A DNA stretch of 64,000 bases from Thermohalobaculum sp951813525 (GTDB taxonomy: Bacteria > Pseudomonadota > Alphaproteobacteria > Rhodobacterales > Rhodobacteraceae), in assembly GCA_951813525.2 (NCBI GenBank), contig CATOTJ020000001.1, positions 186,001 to 250,000 on the forward strand, read 5' to 3'. Shown here piece by piece: positions 8,189 through 17,074 of this stretch. Position 1 is the first letter of the stretch; every line of letters starts with the position of its first letter. Made by a program: the position numbers and the translations under genes. The notes beneath the pieces are model-generated. The model was not told the origin of the DNA. It was given only the letters and a program-made list of their open reading frames with translations, and ran no database searches.

Positions 8189-8689
8189 CTAGACGTTCTC
8201 GGCGGCCAGATGATCGGAAAACTCGAACGGCACGCCCGGCTGGTCCTTGTCGGACCGGATCACCAGCGATGTCTTGACGTTCGAGACATTTGGTGTGGCC
8301 AGCAGATCATCGGTCAGGAACGTCTGGAACCCCAACAGGTTCGGCGCCACGCATTTCAGCAGGAAGTCGATCTCGCCGTTCAGCATGTGGCATTCGCGGA
8401 CCATCGGCCAGTCACGGCAAAGCGCTTCGAACGCTTCCAGGTCAGTTCCGGCCTGGCTCTTCAGGCTGACCATGGCAAAAACGGTGACTTCATATCCCAG
8501 CGCGCGGGCGTTCAGGCGGGCGTGATAGCCCTCGATCAGGCCCGTTTCCTCCAACCCGCGAACCCGGCGCAGACATGGCGGCGCCGAAATTCCGACGCGG
8601 CGGCTGAGCTCGACATTGGTCATGCGTCCGTCGCCCTGAAGCTCTGCCAGGATCTTGCGGTCGATCTGGTCCAGCTTCAATCCTGCCAT
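8189..8689 (-). CDS. Lrp/AsnC-family transcriptional regulator
   Basis: A 166-residue regulator with the complete Lrp plan: an N-terminal helix-turn-helix (LDQIDRKILAELQGDGRMTNVELSRRVGIS..CLRRVRGLEE), the linker GLIEGYHARLN, and a C-terminal RAM/ACT-type ligand-binding sheet (RECHMLNGEIDFLLKCVAPNL). It probably senses an amino acid. It is divergent from the ELM1-like gene across a 134-bp spacer that holds two nested palindromes. It resembles the general Lrp of roseobacters; its regulon cannot be read from this window. Confidence 0.88.
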   Translation of the reverse strand: MAGLKLDQIDRKILAELQGDGRMTNVELSRRVGISAPPCLRRVRGLEETGLIEGYHARLNARALGYEVTVFAMVSLKSQAGTDLEAFEALCRDWPMVRECHMLNGEIDFLLKCVAPNLLGFQTFLTDDLLATPNVSNVKTSLVIRSDKDQPGVPFEFSDHLAAENV

Positions 8690-8782
8690 GCCCTGCCCCT
8701 TTGCCCGTATTCGGGTTCTGGGCCGCTGCGCGCCCCGCCCTGTTTGATTGATTGCGATTTTTACTTTTCACCCGGGCGGAAA

Positions 8783-8808
8783 GCAACAATGTTGCGCGGA
8801 GGCGCAAC
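8783..8808. promoter_or_regulatory. nested palindromes, possible Lrp operator
   Basis: GCAACAATGTTGC (8783-8795) is followed with overlap by GTTGCGC-GGAG-GCGCAAC (8791-8808). The two palindromes share the GTTGC half-site and lie in the spacer between lrp and the divergent ELM1-like gene. Autoregulation by the Lrp protein is an inference from position and symmetry. Confidence 0.45.
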
Positions 8809-8823
8809 AATCGGAAAACCGGC

Positions 8824-9849
8824 GTGACCGAAAGACTGCAAATCTGGGCGATGACCGATGGCCGGGCCGGAAATGTCGCGCAGGCGATGGGATTGGCCGA
8901 GGCGATTGGCCGGGCTTTGCCGGTCGAATTAACCGAAAAGCGGGCCACGCTGAAACCCTGGGCCGCGCAGATCCCGCCTGCCTTTGCATGGCGCATGGGT
9001 ATCCGGGCCCGGGGTTGGCCGTTCAGCGGGCTGGCTGAGGCGTCTGATCCGGTGACAGAGCCATGGCCTGATCTGGTGATCGGCGCCGGGCGCCGGGTGG
9101 CGGTCATGGTTGCGGCGCTGCGCAAACTGCACGGAATCAAGGCAGTCCAATTGCTGGATCCCCAAATGCCTGCGCGCGCCTTTGATGCCGTGGTTGTGCC
9201 GCGCCATGATGCGTTGACGGGCGGAAACGTGTTGATCAGCACAGGGGCATTGAACCGGCTGACGCCGTCGACAATCGCCGGGACAGCGGCGCCTTGGGAG
9301 AGGGTGTTTTCGGCGCTGCCAAGCCCGCGGCTTGCCGTATTGGTCGGCGGGCCGAGCGGTTCGAACAAGTTCGGTGCCGAAGACTGTGCGCGGTTGATCG
9401 AAACATTGACCGGTCTTGCCAAGACGCATGGATTGATCGTCACGCCATCGCGAAGAACGCCGCCGCAACTGATTGAAGCGTTGAACGGCCTAGGGCCGCG
9501 GGCCTGGGTCTGGCGCCCTGACAGCGACGCGCCCTGGCACGCTGAAAACCCCTATCCCGGGTTGCTGGGCCATGCCGATGCGGTTCTGGTCACCGAGGAT
9601 TCGGTCAATATGGCCTCTGAGGCGGCAACCACTGGTCTTCCGGTTCACATATTGCCCGTGACCGGCACTGCGCCGAAGATTGGGCGCTTTCATACGGCCT
9701 TGAGCGAAGCTGGGATTGCCCGGCAGTTTGCGGGCGGGATCGAGACGTGGTCCTATCAGCCGCTGGCCGAGGCTGACCGCATCGCCGCGGAACTGATCGG
9801 CCGCGGTATCGCCGGGCACCGGACGGCGGCAGACCCGGCTGCGGGTTAG
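8824..9849 (+). CDS. ELM1/GtrOC1-family putative glycosyltransferase
   Basis: A protein of about 341 residues of the family named after plant mitochondrial fission protein ELM1, a GT-B-like fold of unknown bacterial role. Typical features are the start LQIWAMTDGRAGNVAQAMGLAEAI, the central AVLVGGPSGSNKFG, and the donor-site-like end ADAVLVTEDSVNMASEAATTGLPVHILPV. I chose the GTG at 8824 (VTERLQIWAM) over the ATG at 8752 because the upstream codons show no family character and would cover the palindromic operator region. Enzyme activity has not been shown as far as I know. Confidence 0.75.
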   Translation: MTERLQIWAMTDGRAGNVAQAMGLAEAIGRALPVELTEKRATLKPWAAQIPPAFAWRMGIRARGWPFSGLAEASDPVTEPWPDLVIGAGRRVAVMVAALRKLHGIKAVQLLDPQMPARAFDAVVVPRHDALTGGNVLISTGALNRLTPSTIAGTAAPWERVFSALPSPRLAVLVGGPSGSNKFGAEDCARLIETLTGLAKTHGLIVTPSRRTPPQLIEALNGLGPRAWVWRPDSDAPWHAENPYPGLLGHADAVLVTEDSVNMASEAATTGLPVHILPVTGTAPKIGRFHTALSEAGIARQFAGGIETWSYQPLAEADRIAAELIGRGIAGHRTAADPAAG

Positions 9850-9950
9850 CGGGCGGAAAATGTGGCCGCCGCGGGTGGGCACCGCATGAACCGGGTGGAG
9901 GTGGTATGACAAATGCCCGATATTCGCCGGACTGCACCGGAGGAAACACC

Positions 9951-10793
9951 ATGAACTTCATTCCATCCCAAGACCCGTTTCAATACGACCTGATGGCCGC
10001 TGCGTTGAAGTACCTTGAGGAGAATGCCGCCGATCAGCCGGGGCTGGACGATGTCGCGGCTGCCATCGGGCTGAGTCCCGCCCATTTTCAGAAGGTGTTC
10101 AGCCAATGGGTCGGCGTTTCGCCGAAACGGTATCTGCAATACCTGACGCTGGACCATGCCAAGCGGTTGCTGTCCGACCGATTTACACTTCTGGATGCGA
10201 CATACGAATCCGGCCTGTCTTCGCCGGGCCGGTTGCATGACCTCTTTGTGCGGTGGGAGGCGATGAGCCCCGGAGAATATTCGCGCAAAGGGTCCGGGTT
10301 GACGATCAACTGGGGGTGGTTTCCGACACCGTTCGGCGAGGCCCTGGCGATGGGCACCGACCGGGGATTGTGCGGACTGGCGTTTTCTGCCGAGTCTGGG
10401 CGGGACTGGGCGTGGGCCGACATGGTCGGGCGGTGGCCCGAAGCCGAATTCCGGCACGACGCCGAGGCCCTGGGCAATTGGGTCGAAGCGGCCTTTCGCG
10501 GGTCGGGCGAAGTCGCGTTGGCGCCGGTGGGCGGCCCGTTTCAAATCAAGGTTTGGGAAGCGCTGATGGCGATCCCGTCGGGCCATGTCACAACTTATTC
10601 AGAGATCGCGCAGTATATCGGCAACCCAAAAGCGGTGCGCGCCGTCGGGTCTGCGGTCGGGCGAAATCCGATCAGTTGGCTGATCCCATGCCACCGGGCG
10701 ATGCGCCGCGATGGCGGTTTGGGCGGATATCATTGGGGCCTTCCGATCAAACGCGCGATGATGGCCTGGGAAGCAGCACGGCGCGACGCCTGA
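9951..10793 (+). CDS. Ada-like AraC HTH + O6-methylguanine-DNA methyltransferase fusion
   Basis: A 280-residue fusion. Residues 1-95 are an AraC-type DNA-binding region (LDDVAAAIGLSPAHFQKVFSQWVGVSPKRYLQ). The C-terminal part is a methylated-DNA-cysteine methyltransferase with the active-site SWLIPCHRAMRRDG and the VWEALMAIPSGHVTTYSEIA helix-turn-helix. It removes methyl groups from O6-methylguanine by self-methylation of the PCHR cysteine. The N-terminal Cys-rich phosphotriester domain of E. coli Ada is absent, so it cannot be switched in that way. A strong GGAGG ribosome site decides the ATG at 9951 over the one at 9906. Confidence 0.88.
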   Translation: MNFIPSQDPFQYDLMAAALKYLEENAADQPGLDDVAAAIGLSPAHFQKVFSQWVGVSPKRYLQYLTLDHAKRLLSDRFTLLDATYESGLSSPGRLHDLFVRWEAMSPGEYSRKGSGLTINWGWFPTPFGEALAMGTDRGLCGLAFSAESGRDWAWADMVGRWPEAEFRHDAEALGNWVEAAFRGSGEVALAPVGGPFQIKVWEALMAIPSGHVTTYSEIAQYIGNPKAVRAVGSAVGRNPISWLIPCHRAMRRDGGLGGYHWGLPIKRAMMAWEAARRDA

Positions 10794-10865
10794 ACGCGCT
10801 GTGCTTGGCAAATAGTGCACAACCGGTTTAGCGTCGGGCGATGATGCTGCTGCGATGTGCCTGAA

Positions 10866-11696
10866 ATGCTGGATGTAGACAGACCACTTGTGCCGCTAAC
10901 CTTTTCGGTTCTTGCAAGCTGTCCGGTGCTGTTCCTGACGATAGCGGCTATGATCATGGGCAGCACATTGCTGGATGCGTTCGCACTTGGCGGCGGTGGC
11001 GGATTTGACGTAAGCGGTCAACAACCCGCACAGGATTTGTTGTTGTTGGGGCTTCAGATGATCATTCTGACGATCGCCGACATGCTGATCGCAATTGCAA
11101 CCTTTCAGACCTTGCTCACCGGTTCCGGCCGAACCAGTTGGGGGGCAATTTCGTCGATCAGTGGCGGGCGTGCCTTTGCCTACTTCGTTGTCGGGACGGT
11201 CTTCGCCATCATAATTTTGGTTGGGACATTGTTTTTCTATGGGTTCGCAATCGGCGCGGGATTTGTCGGGCCAGATGACCGGTCCTATAGGTTCGCGCTT
11301 TGGGGCTCGCTTTGCGCGACGTACCTGATTGCGTCGATTTTTCTGGGGCTGGTTTTTCCAAGCATCGCCGTGGAAGGCAGGCTGGGGCTGGGCCGGGCGA
11401 TCTTTCAGGGCTTTCGCAGGTTCGGCGGGCTTCTCTTGCTGCTGTTTCTGCCTGCGGTCCCGCTGTCGGCGCTGGATTTGTGGTTGGCAGAGATTGCGAC
11501 AAAAGATTTCATGGTCGAGCGCTTTGTCTTTCAATTCGGCGACGTGCAAGCTGACGTGATCCTGGTTCTGGCGGGCGCAGCGATCCTGACAACGCTGACC
11601 TCGCTGATGGTCGCGGTGGCGCTGAGCAAGGTCTATGCCCGGTTTGCACCGCTGGCGCTGAACGCCCCGGAAGAAGTGCCAGAGGTCTTTCGGTGA
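10866..11696 (+). CDS. hypothetical multi-pass membrane protein
   Basis: About 276 residues with roughly six hydrophobic segments (for example FSVLASCPVLFLTIAAMIMG, YFVVGTVFAIIILVGTLFF, LLLLLFLPAVPLSALDLWL). No domain is recognised. A GTG at 10857 is an alternative start; neither has a clear ribosome site. Its stop overlaps the GTG start of the next membrane-protein gene, so the two are translationally coupled and may form a complex. Confidence 0.6.
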   Translation: MLDVDRPLVPLTFSVLASCPVLFLTIAAMIMGSTLLDAFALGGGGGFDVSGQQPAQDLLLLGLQMIILTIADMLIAIATFQTLLTGSGRTSWGAISSISGGRAFAYFVVGTVFAIIILVGTLFFYGFAIGAGFVGPDDRSYRFALWGSLCATYLIASIFLGLVFPSIAVEGRLGLGRAIFQGFRRFGGLLLLLFLPAVPLSALDLWLAEIATKDFMVERFVFQFGDVQADVILVLAGAAILTTLTSLMVAVALSKVYARFAPLALNAPEEVPEVFR

Positions 11697-12469
11697 GATC
11701 GCCCCTGTCGATTACGGTGGATGTGATCCGTGGCAATCTGGGACCGCTTGGCCTGGCAGTTGCGCTTTTGCTGCTGGCCGATGTCCACAGATTTGCGACC
11801 CTTGATCCAGAATTTGCGGGTCTGACCTGGGGCGGTGTGCTGCGGATGGTTCTGACCATCGCCGCCGGAACATTGGCCACGCTGGCCGGATGCTGGGCCA
11901 GTTTTTCCGGTACGCGGCCCGGCGGGTTTGTGGCGCTGCGCGCCTTTCCGCGCGAGCGTATTGCCCCCTTTGCCGGATATGCTGTTCTTTTCTATCTGTG
12001 GTTCTTCGCGCTTTCGGCGATCATGATCAAGCTGGGCGCGACGCTGATTGGCGGGGATATGAGCGTTAAAAGCGTCCTGATCCTGGCGGCGATCCACACG
12101 GTCGTTCTGATCGTGATGTACCTGCAATTGGGCATCGCCTTTCCGGACACTGTGATTACGGGCGAAAGCGGGATCATCCTGGCCATGGCGTTGGGATTTG
12201 TGTTGGCGCGCAAGATCTTATCGGCGATCTGGCTGCCGGCATTGTTACTGACATTTCCGCAGGCAGCGCTGGCCTGGCTGATATTCGATGCGGCGACGTT
12301 GGCAACATTGGCTGCTTCGTTTCCGGCGATTGGGGTTGGATACTGGCTGGCCGCGGCGGCTCTGGCCAGTATGTCAACCGCGGCGACCGTGTTCTATGCG
12401 GTCGCGCTGACGCAGATCTTTCTGCATGCATCTCCGACCGGACGATTCAATAGCGCCATGTGGCAGTGA
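11693..12469 (+). CDS. hypothetical multi-pass membrane protein
   Basis: A 258-residue, very hydrophobic protein with about six or seven membrane segments. The GTG start at 11693 overlaps the TGA of the previous gene (GTGA). The layout, with an N-terminal hydrophobic stretch near residues 17-30 and a C-terminal one ending AVALTQIFLHASP, resembles that of the preceding protein, so the pair may come from an old duplication. The function is unknown. Confidence 0.6.
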   Translation: MRSPLSITVDVIRGNLGPLGLAVALLLLADVHRFATLDPEFAGLTWGGVLRMVLTIAAGTLATLAGCWASFSGTRPGGFVALRAFPRERIAPFAGYAVLFYLWFFALSAIMIKLGATLIGGDMSVKSVLILAAIHTVVLIVMYLQLGIAFPDTVITGESGIILAMALGFVLARKILSAIWLPALLLTFPQAALAWLIFDAATLATLAASFPAIGVGYWLAAAALASMSTAATVFYAVALTQIFLHASPTGRFNSAMWQ

Positions 12470-12522
12470 TCGGGCGCTGCTCGGGCGATACAATCAGTCT
12501 CAACAAGGCGTCGGATGCGATA

Positions 12523-14106
12523 TCAGTCGAAGCGCCGGAATTCGACCAAGCCATCCCGTTCGACCTGCTCGACCAGCCCGACCTCCCAGGTCAGATAGTT
12601 TTCCATCTGCTCGCGGATCTTTTGTTTGTTGTCATAGGGTTTCCACCAAACATCGTCGATCGCGGTCAGGGCGTTGTCTTCGATGTCTTCCCGCTCGACA
12701 GTGCCGCCACTGGCTGTCCATGCGGCGGTTCCGCCGTCCAGCACCCGAACATCCAGGTCCGGGCGCGCCGCGGTCAGATCATGGGCCGCATAGTGCGCCA
12801 GAACCCCGTCGGGCGAGGTCACGACGACCGGGCGTTTGGGCAGTCCGGGTGCCCAGTCGCCGACCCTTGCCCGCACCGCCCATTTTGCGCCGGGAATGTG
12901 CCCCTTGCGATAGGTCAGACTGTCGGCAAGGTCGATGATCAATGGGTCCAGCGCGGTAAGATCCGGCGGTGCCACGGTATTCGCAAAGGCAGCGAACAGG
13001 GCCGGGGGTATCCCTTGTGCACCGGTTTCAGCGTCGTTCGGCAGGGCGGCCAGGACGTGGACATCCCGGTGACCGAGCTGGATCAGCCAGCTTGCGGTCA
13101 TGGTCGCGCGCACGCCGTCAGCGCCATCGGCCAGCACAATACGGGCGTTCCAGACGCCGACATATTCGTCAGTCGCCTGCACCAGTTGACCGCCGGGTGC
13201 GTGCAGGGCGCCGGGCCAATGGCCAGCGGAAAATTCCGCTTCGGTGCGAACATCCAAAAGGAAGGTTGTGCGATCAGCTTCGGCCCGCCAGGTTTGTACT
13301 TGATCAGGAGATGAGCGCCTAACGACAAATCGTTCGGCGACTGCTGCGGCGCGGGCCGCAGCATTTTCCAGAACGTCGCCTTGCGGTGCACCGGCGTGAA
13401 CGGTTTCGCCGTGCGCACAGGATAACCCGGCCAATTCCCACCCCATAGTCCCGTCTTTCAGGGCGACAACGCGGTTCGACAGGCCCGCATTGATCAGCGA
13501 CTGTGCGCCGATAATCGACCTTGTGCGCCCCGCGCAATTGACCACGACCAAAGTCCCCGGATCGGGGGCCATGGTCCCGACGCGGTAGACCAGTTCGGCG
13601 CCGGGGCAATCAGTGCCGCCGGGGATCGACATGCGATGGAATTCATCCATCGGGCGGCTGTCCAGGATCACCAGATCAGTTTCGTCCTTTTGCAGCCCGG
13701 CCAGATCCGACGCGGTAATCCGCGGGGTATCGTAGTAATGTTCAACGAACTCGCCGAAGGCCTTTGAGGGAACATTTACGCCGGAGAAGACCTCGTGCCC
13801 CGCTGCGCCCCAGGCGGCCACCCCGCCGGTCAGCACGCGCACGTCGGAGTACCCCATCTGGCCCAGGCGCGTTGCAGCCCGGTCGGCCAGGCCGCCATCC
13901 TGCGGCCCAGCGTCGGTAACAACGACGGGCACAGTCTTGCGCGGCAAAAGGGCCGGTGCGCGCAGCTCAAGGATGCTGAGGGGGATACAACTGCCAAGAA
14001 AGATGTGCGCCTTCGAGAAGACGCCCTCTTCGCGCACGTCGATCAGGGCCACCTCATGCTGGCCCTGCAAGGCCGTGCGCAGATCCGCGATTGATATTCC
14101 TGCCAT
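12523..14106 (-). CDS. four-domain rhodanese-like sulfurtransferase
   Basis: A 527-residue protein with four rhodanese modules. Each shows the hydrophobic strand and active-site loop pattern: VVVTDAGPQDGG (domain 1), VVVNCAGRTRS (domain 2, Cys near residue 191), IVLADGADGVRAT (domain 3) and VVVTSPDGVLAH (domain 4). Only domain 2 keeps the catalytic cysteine, so sulfur transfer would occur there and the others are structural or regulatory. The ATG at 14106 is chosen because it starts directly before the first module; the frame is open to 14238 but would overlap the upstream gene. It is 5 bp downstream of a cupin dioxygenase-like gene, suggesting a role in cysteine or thiol sulfur oxidation. 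Confidence 0.82.
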   Translation of the reverse strand: MAGISIADLRTALQGQHEVALIDVREEGVFSKAHIFLGSCIPLSILELRAPALLPRKTVPVVVTDAGPQDGGLADRAATRLGQMGYSDVRVLTGGVAAWGAAGHEVFSGVNVPSKAFGEFVEHYYDTPRITASDLAGLQKDETDLVILDSRPMDEFHRMSIPGGTDCPGAELVYRVGTMAPDPGTLVVVNCAGRTRSIIGAQSLINAGLSNRVVALKDGTMGWELAGLSCAHGETVHAGAPQGDVLENAAARAAAVAERFVVRRSSPDQVQTWRAEADRTTFLLDVRTEAEFSAGHWPGALHAPGGQLVQATDEYVGVWNARIVLADGADGVRATMTASWLIQLGHRDVHVLAALPNDAETGAQGIPPALFAAFANTVAPPDLTALDPLIIDLADSLTYRKGHIPGAKWAVRARVGDWAPGLPKRPVVVTSPDGVLAHYAAHDLTAARPDLDVRVLDGGTAAWTASGGTVEREDIEDNALTAIDDVWWKPYDNKQKIREQMENYLTWEVGLVEQVERDGLVEFRRFD

Positions 14107-14111
14107 AACGC

Positions 14112-14621
14112 TTACGCCGCCTTGATGTTCGAGCGTTGGACATTGTCCAGATTTTCGCCTTCGACCCGGACCAGTCGCGTCGGCGTCTGGCCGGAACGGC
14201 TGGGCGAATGCACATCGCCCGGTGCGTAGTAATGGCAATCCCCGGGCTTCATTTCATAGGTCCGCACCGGCTTGACCAACGATGGCGACGCGCCGCTTCC
14301 CGGGGTCACGATTTCCCAATCGGTCATCGTCGTGTCGCCTTCGGCCAAACCATAGATGGCCCAGGACGGCCCATGATCGTGCGGATCGCCGGTGTTCTGT
14401 CCGGTATAGACATGGCCGCAGATGCAGAACCCGAGTTTCGGATCTTCGTACAACACCTTGCGGGGCTGGCACTGTTCCTCGGTCAGGTGCAGCGATACGA
14501 AATCGCGGTCGAGAAGCGCCTTGCCGACGATTTCGCAGACCCGGGCCATCGCCGGGCGATCTGGGCCAGACGCCAGAACTTTGTGGATCTGTTGGCTGAG
14601 ATCTTCCAGAGTTACCGTCAT
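14112..14621 (-). CDS. cupin protein of the cysteine-dioxygenase type
   Basis: A 169-residue cupin with the metal motif NTGDPHDHGPSWAIYG (His81, His83) and a second cupin motif KPGDCHYYAPGDVHSP (His138), which would hold a non-haem iron. It resembles thiol dioxygenases (cysteine or 3-mercaptopropionate type), which turn thiols into sulfinates. Coupling with the four-rhodanese protein supports a thiol or sulfur substrate. The exact substrate cannot be told from the sequence. Confidence 0.65.
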   Translation of the reverse strand: MTVTLEDLSQQIHKVLASGPDRPAMARVCEIVGKALLDRDFVSLHLTEEQCQPRKVLYEDPKLGFCICGHVYTGQNTGDPHDHGPSWAIYGLAEGDTTMTDWEIVTPGSGASPSLVKPVRTYEMKPGDCHYYAPGDVHSPSRSGQTPTRLVRVEGENLDNVQRSNIKAA

Positions 14622-14935
14622 CGCCCGTGCTCCTGTTATTGATCGTCGGTCGCGCCGAACCGTCGCGCAGCGTTGGCGGAGCTGTCAACGCAGCCGACGG
14701 ATAACATTGAAGGAACACGGGCAGATTGCAGCCGTGGATCGCTAGCCGTCATTGCCGATTTCCCCTTCCAGATGCTGTCCGAACGGGTCTGCAAACCGGT
14801 GGGTCGGGTGCGGCGAACTCGCGCAAATCGCTGCGGCAGCGCCAAATCGAGGTGAAATCCCGGTACGCGGCATTGCGTTCTGCAAAGCGGGAGCGCGGTA
14901 AAGCGGCAATCAAGGTTTTTTGACCTTGGGATACT
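14622..14935. other. intergenic stretch before the IS30 element
   Basis: About 314 bp without a convincing gene. It holds the upstream region of the cupin gene and, next to the element, a small hairpin (CAAGGT 14911-14916 / ACCTTG 14923-14928). Nothing else was recognised. Confidence 0.6.
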
Positions 14936-14964
14936 GGGCGGATTCAACCGGTCGTCGCAACACC
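14936..14964 (+). repeat. IS30 left terminal inverted repeat
   Basis: 29 bp that begin GGGCGGATTCAACCGG and end CGCAACACC. It matches the right repeat at 16369-16397 without mismatch. Confidence 0.9.
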
Positions 14965-16350
14965 TTCGATCATATCCTGTTTGAGCAACTGGTCGAGTGC
15001 TTCCGCGGGCGTTCGCCATCCGAGCGTTTTGCGTGGCCTCGTATTCAAGGCATGGGCAACGGCGTTCAACTCTTCATTGCCATGCTGACTTAGATCGGTG
15101 CCTTTCGGAAAGTATTGGCGGAGCAGGCCATTGGTGTTTTCATTGCTGCCGCGCTGCCAGGGACTCTGAGGGTCGCAGAAGTAGACTTCGAGACCGGTGT
15201 CGATCCGAAGCTGAGCGTGCTGTGCCATCTCGGCTCCCTGATCCCAGGTCAGTGATCGTCGCAGATGTGCCGGAAGATCCATTATGGTTTCGGAAATGGC
15301 ATCGCGGACGGCTTCTGCACCATGACCGGCAAGAGCCGGACCGTTCTTGATCGGTTTGGTCGTGCCGTGGCTTTCCATTCGCGGCAGGTGCAAAAGCATA
15401 GTGAAGCGCGTGGTCCGTTCGACCAGCGTCCCAATCGCTGAACTGCCAAGTCCGAGAATGAGATCGCCTTCCCAGTGGCCTGGCACCGCTCTGTCGTCAA
15501 TCGCGGCCGGGCGGGCGCTGATCATCAGCGCATCCGAGATGAAGGACTTGCCTCGGTTTCGGGCCCGTTCTCGGGGCAGACGCAGTGCCCGTCCAGAGCG
15601 AAGACAGGCCGAAAGCTCCCGCTTCAGGGCTCCGCGCCCTTGGATGTAGAGCGCCTGATAGATGGCTTCATGACTGATGCGCATGGTCGGGTCCTCGGGG
15701 AAGTCCACCTTCAGGCGCTGTGCGATCTGTTCCGGGCTCCAGGCGCAAGACCAGCGTCGGCTTTGCCGATGAACGGACCGCCGTTTCCTCCATACCACGA
15801 CAGGCCCGTCGAAGGAGATGCCGTCTGGCGTGGCGATCAGGCCGGCAAGCCGGTCCTGCACATAATCTCGCAAGGCAGGATTGTTCGTCAGCTTGCTGGT
15901 CTTCGGGCGGCGGGATGCGCGATCCGCATGCCACTGCGCTGTGAGAGCCCGGTAGTCGAAGTCTCCGCCTCGTGTCGCCGAGTTGCGCCTGATCTCGCGG
16001 GAGATCGTGCTGGGTGCCCGCCCCAGTTTGCGCGCGATTGCACGCACACCGGTGCCCCGAGCGCATTCCAAGGCGATTTCCTCGCGTTCCGCGAAGACCA
16101 GGTTGCGGTTCTTGAGGAAAGGCGCCGAGGGCGCGAGATGTTTGGGAGGCATTCCACCAGAACTCCGAAACCATCGGCTTCCGACAGGGGCAGAGACACC
16201 TGCTTCAACAGCGGCTTGCTCACTTGAAAGCCCTACCGCGATACCCTGCCAGAACTGGCACAGTTGCTCGCGCTGCCAGACAGGGGGCCGTCCGGGTGAG
16301 GACAATTTGCGCCGCGTGGACCTTTCTGATTTTCGTCTTCCCGTCGTCAT
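14944..16350 (-). CDS. IS30-family transposase
   Basis: A 468-residue transposase with the IS30 order: an N-terminal helix-turn-helix for end recognition (LARGTGVRAIARKLGRAPSTISREIRRN), WSPEQIAQRLK, and a C-terminal DDE integrase core (GHWEGDLILG for the first Asp, LTWDQGAEM for the second, NENTNGLLRQYFPKGTDL for the Glu). The start at 16350 follows a strong AGGAGG site. The stop lies inside the left inverted-repeat region, usual for compact elements. All three core residues are present, so it is probably active. Confidence 0.95.
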   Translation of the reverse strand: MTTGRRKSERSTRRKLSSPGRPPVWQREQLCQFWQGIAVGLSSEQAAVEAGVSAPVGSRWFRSSGGMPPKHLAPSAPFLKNRNLVFAEREEIALECARGTGVRAIARKLGRAPSTISREIRRNSATRGGDFDYRALTAQWHADRASRRPKTSKLTNNPALRDYVQDRLAGLIATPDGISFDGPVVVWRKRRSVHRQSRRWSCAWSPEQIAQRLKVDFPEDPTMRISHEAIYQALYIQGRGALKRELSACLRSGRALRLPRERARNRGKSFISDALMISARPAAIDDRAVPGHWEGDLILGLGSSAIGTLVERTTRFTMLLHLPRMESHGTTKPIKNGPALAGHGAEAVRDAISETIMDLPAHLRRSLTWDQGAEMAQHAQLRIDTGLEVYFCDPQSPWQRGSNENTNGLLRQYFPKGTDLSQHGNEELNAVAHALNTRPRKTLGWRTPAEALDQLLKQDMIEGVATTG

Positions 16351-16368
16351 CTACACCTCCTAGGTTGG

Positions 16369-16397
16369 GGTGTTGCGACGACCGGTTGAATCCGCCC
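16369..16397 (-). repeat. IS30 right terminal inverted repeat
   Basis: 29 bp, the perfect reverse complement of 14936-14964. It lies between the transposase ribosome site and the flanking chromosome. Confidence 0.9.
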
Positions 16398-16499
16398 TGT
16401 GTCGTTGTTTTTCGGTCTTGGCCATTGCGGGGATGCCGGGTTAACCTGTTGTCCGGCGGGCAGCGAGGCGCGCCTGGAGCAATCAATCGGAGGGACAAA

Positions 16500-17021
16500 G
16501 TGAGAAACCTCAGCCAATGGGTGCGGGGCATCGCAATTTTTGTAATGCTCGCCGCATTCATCACCACAATCGCGCCCAGCAGCGCCGACGCTAAGGTCCG
16601 TGAGAAACGGACATATGGCCTTTGGGAATTCCAATATTTCCGCGGCGACATCGAATGGTGCGGTGTTAAGACCAACTGGCCGAACAACAATATGGTTCTG
16701 ACAATCCGCCTTCGTGAAAACACGATGGACTATTTCTTTTACAACAAGGATTGGAGTCTGAGCCGGAACCGGCGCATGGGCGATACGACTTTTATCTTCG
16801 GCAGACGCGAATTCTTCGCAGAAACCGAGACCTTGGATTCAAACAAGGCGTTGTTCGGGACGTTCCGCGGGACGCGGATCACGAACTTTGTGCGTCGTTT
16901 CAAGGCAGCCAAGCGGATGAAGATCGAATTTCCGACGGATCAGTCGATTGGCGTTAACCTGAAAGGGTCCAGCAGGGCCATCAACGCTGCGATCAGGTGT
17001 TGGGAACGCCGGATCAACTGA
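16500..17021 (+). CDS. hypothetical secreted protein
   Basis: A 173-residue protein with a clear Sec signal peptide (FVMLAAFITTIAPSSADA, cleavage probably after ADA). The mature part is basic and aromatic, with two cysteines (EWCGVKT and IRCWERR), one near each end, that could form a disulfide. The GTG start at 16500 follows a strong GGAGGG site at 16489-16494; the open frame runs back into the IS30 element but that part is not coding. No family recognised. It is followed by a good terminator, so it is probably monocistronic. Confidence 0.7.
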   Translation: MRNLSQWVRGIAIFVMLAAFITTIAPSSADAKVREKRTYGLWEFQYFRGDIEWCGVKTNWPNNNMVLTIRLRENTMDYFFYNKDWSLSRNRRMGDTTFIFGRREFFAETETLDSNKALFGTFRGTRITNFVRRFKAAKRMKIEFPTDQSIGVNLKGSSRAINAAIRCWERRIN

Positions 17022-17074
17022 TCGCGACGGCGCAGCGCCGGTCGCTGCACCCAACGCAGTCGTAAGAGTATGAT

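Larger units (their letters stand above)
14936..16397 (-). mobile_element. IS30-family insertion sequence
   Basis: An intact element of about 1.46 kb with one transposase gene on the minus strand and perfect 29-bp terminal inverted repeats (14936-14964 and 16369-16397). The perfect ends and full-length transposase suggest recent activity. The exact ends and target duplication cannot be fixed: the bases at the outer edge (GGGCG / CGCCC) are themselves symmetrical, and a 2-bp duplication (CG or GC) is compatible. Confidence 0.9.

Noticed and set aside
14911..14928. Hairpin CAAGGT / ACCTTG next to the IS30 element as a terminator or insertion target.
   Set aside because: The stem is only 6 bp and the T-run lies in the loop, not after the stem. 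The link to IS30 targeting cannot be shown without the uninterrupted site.
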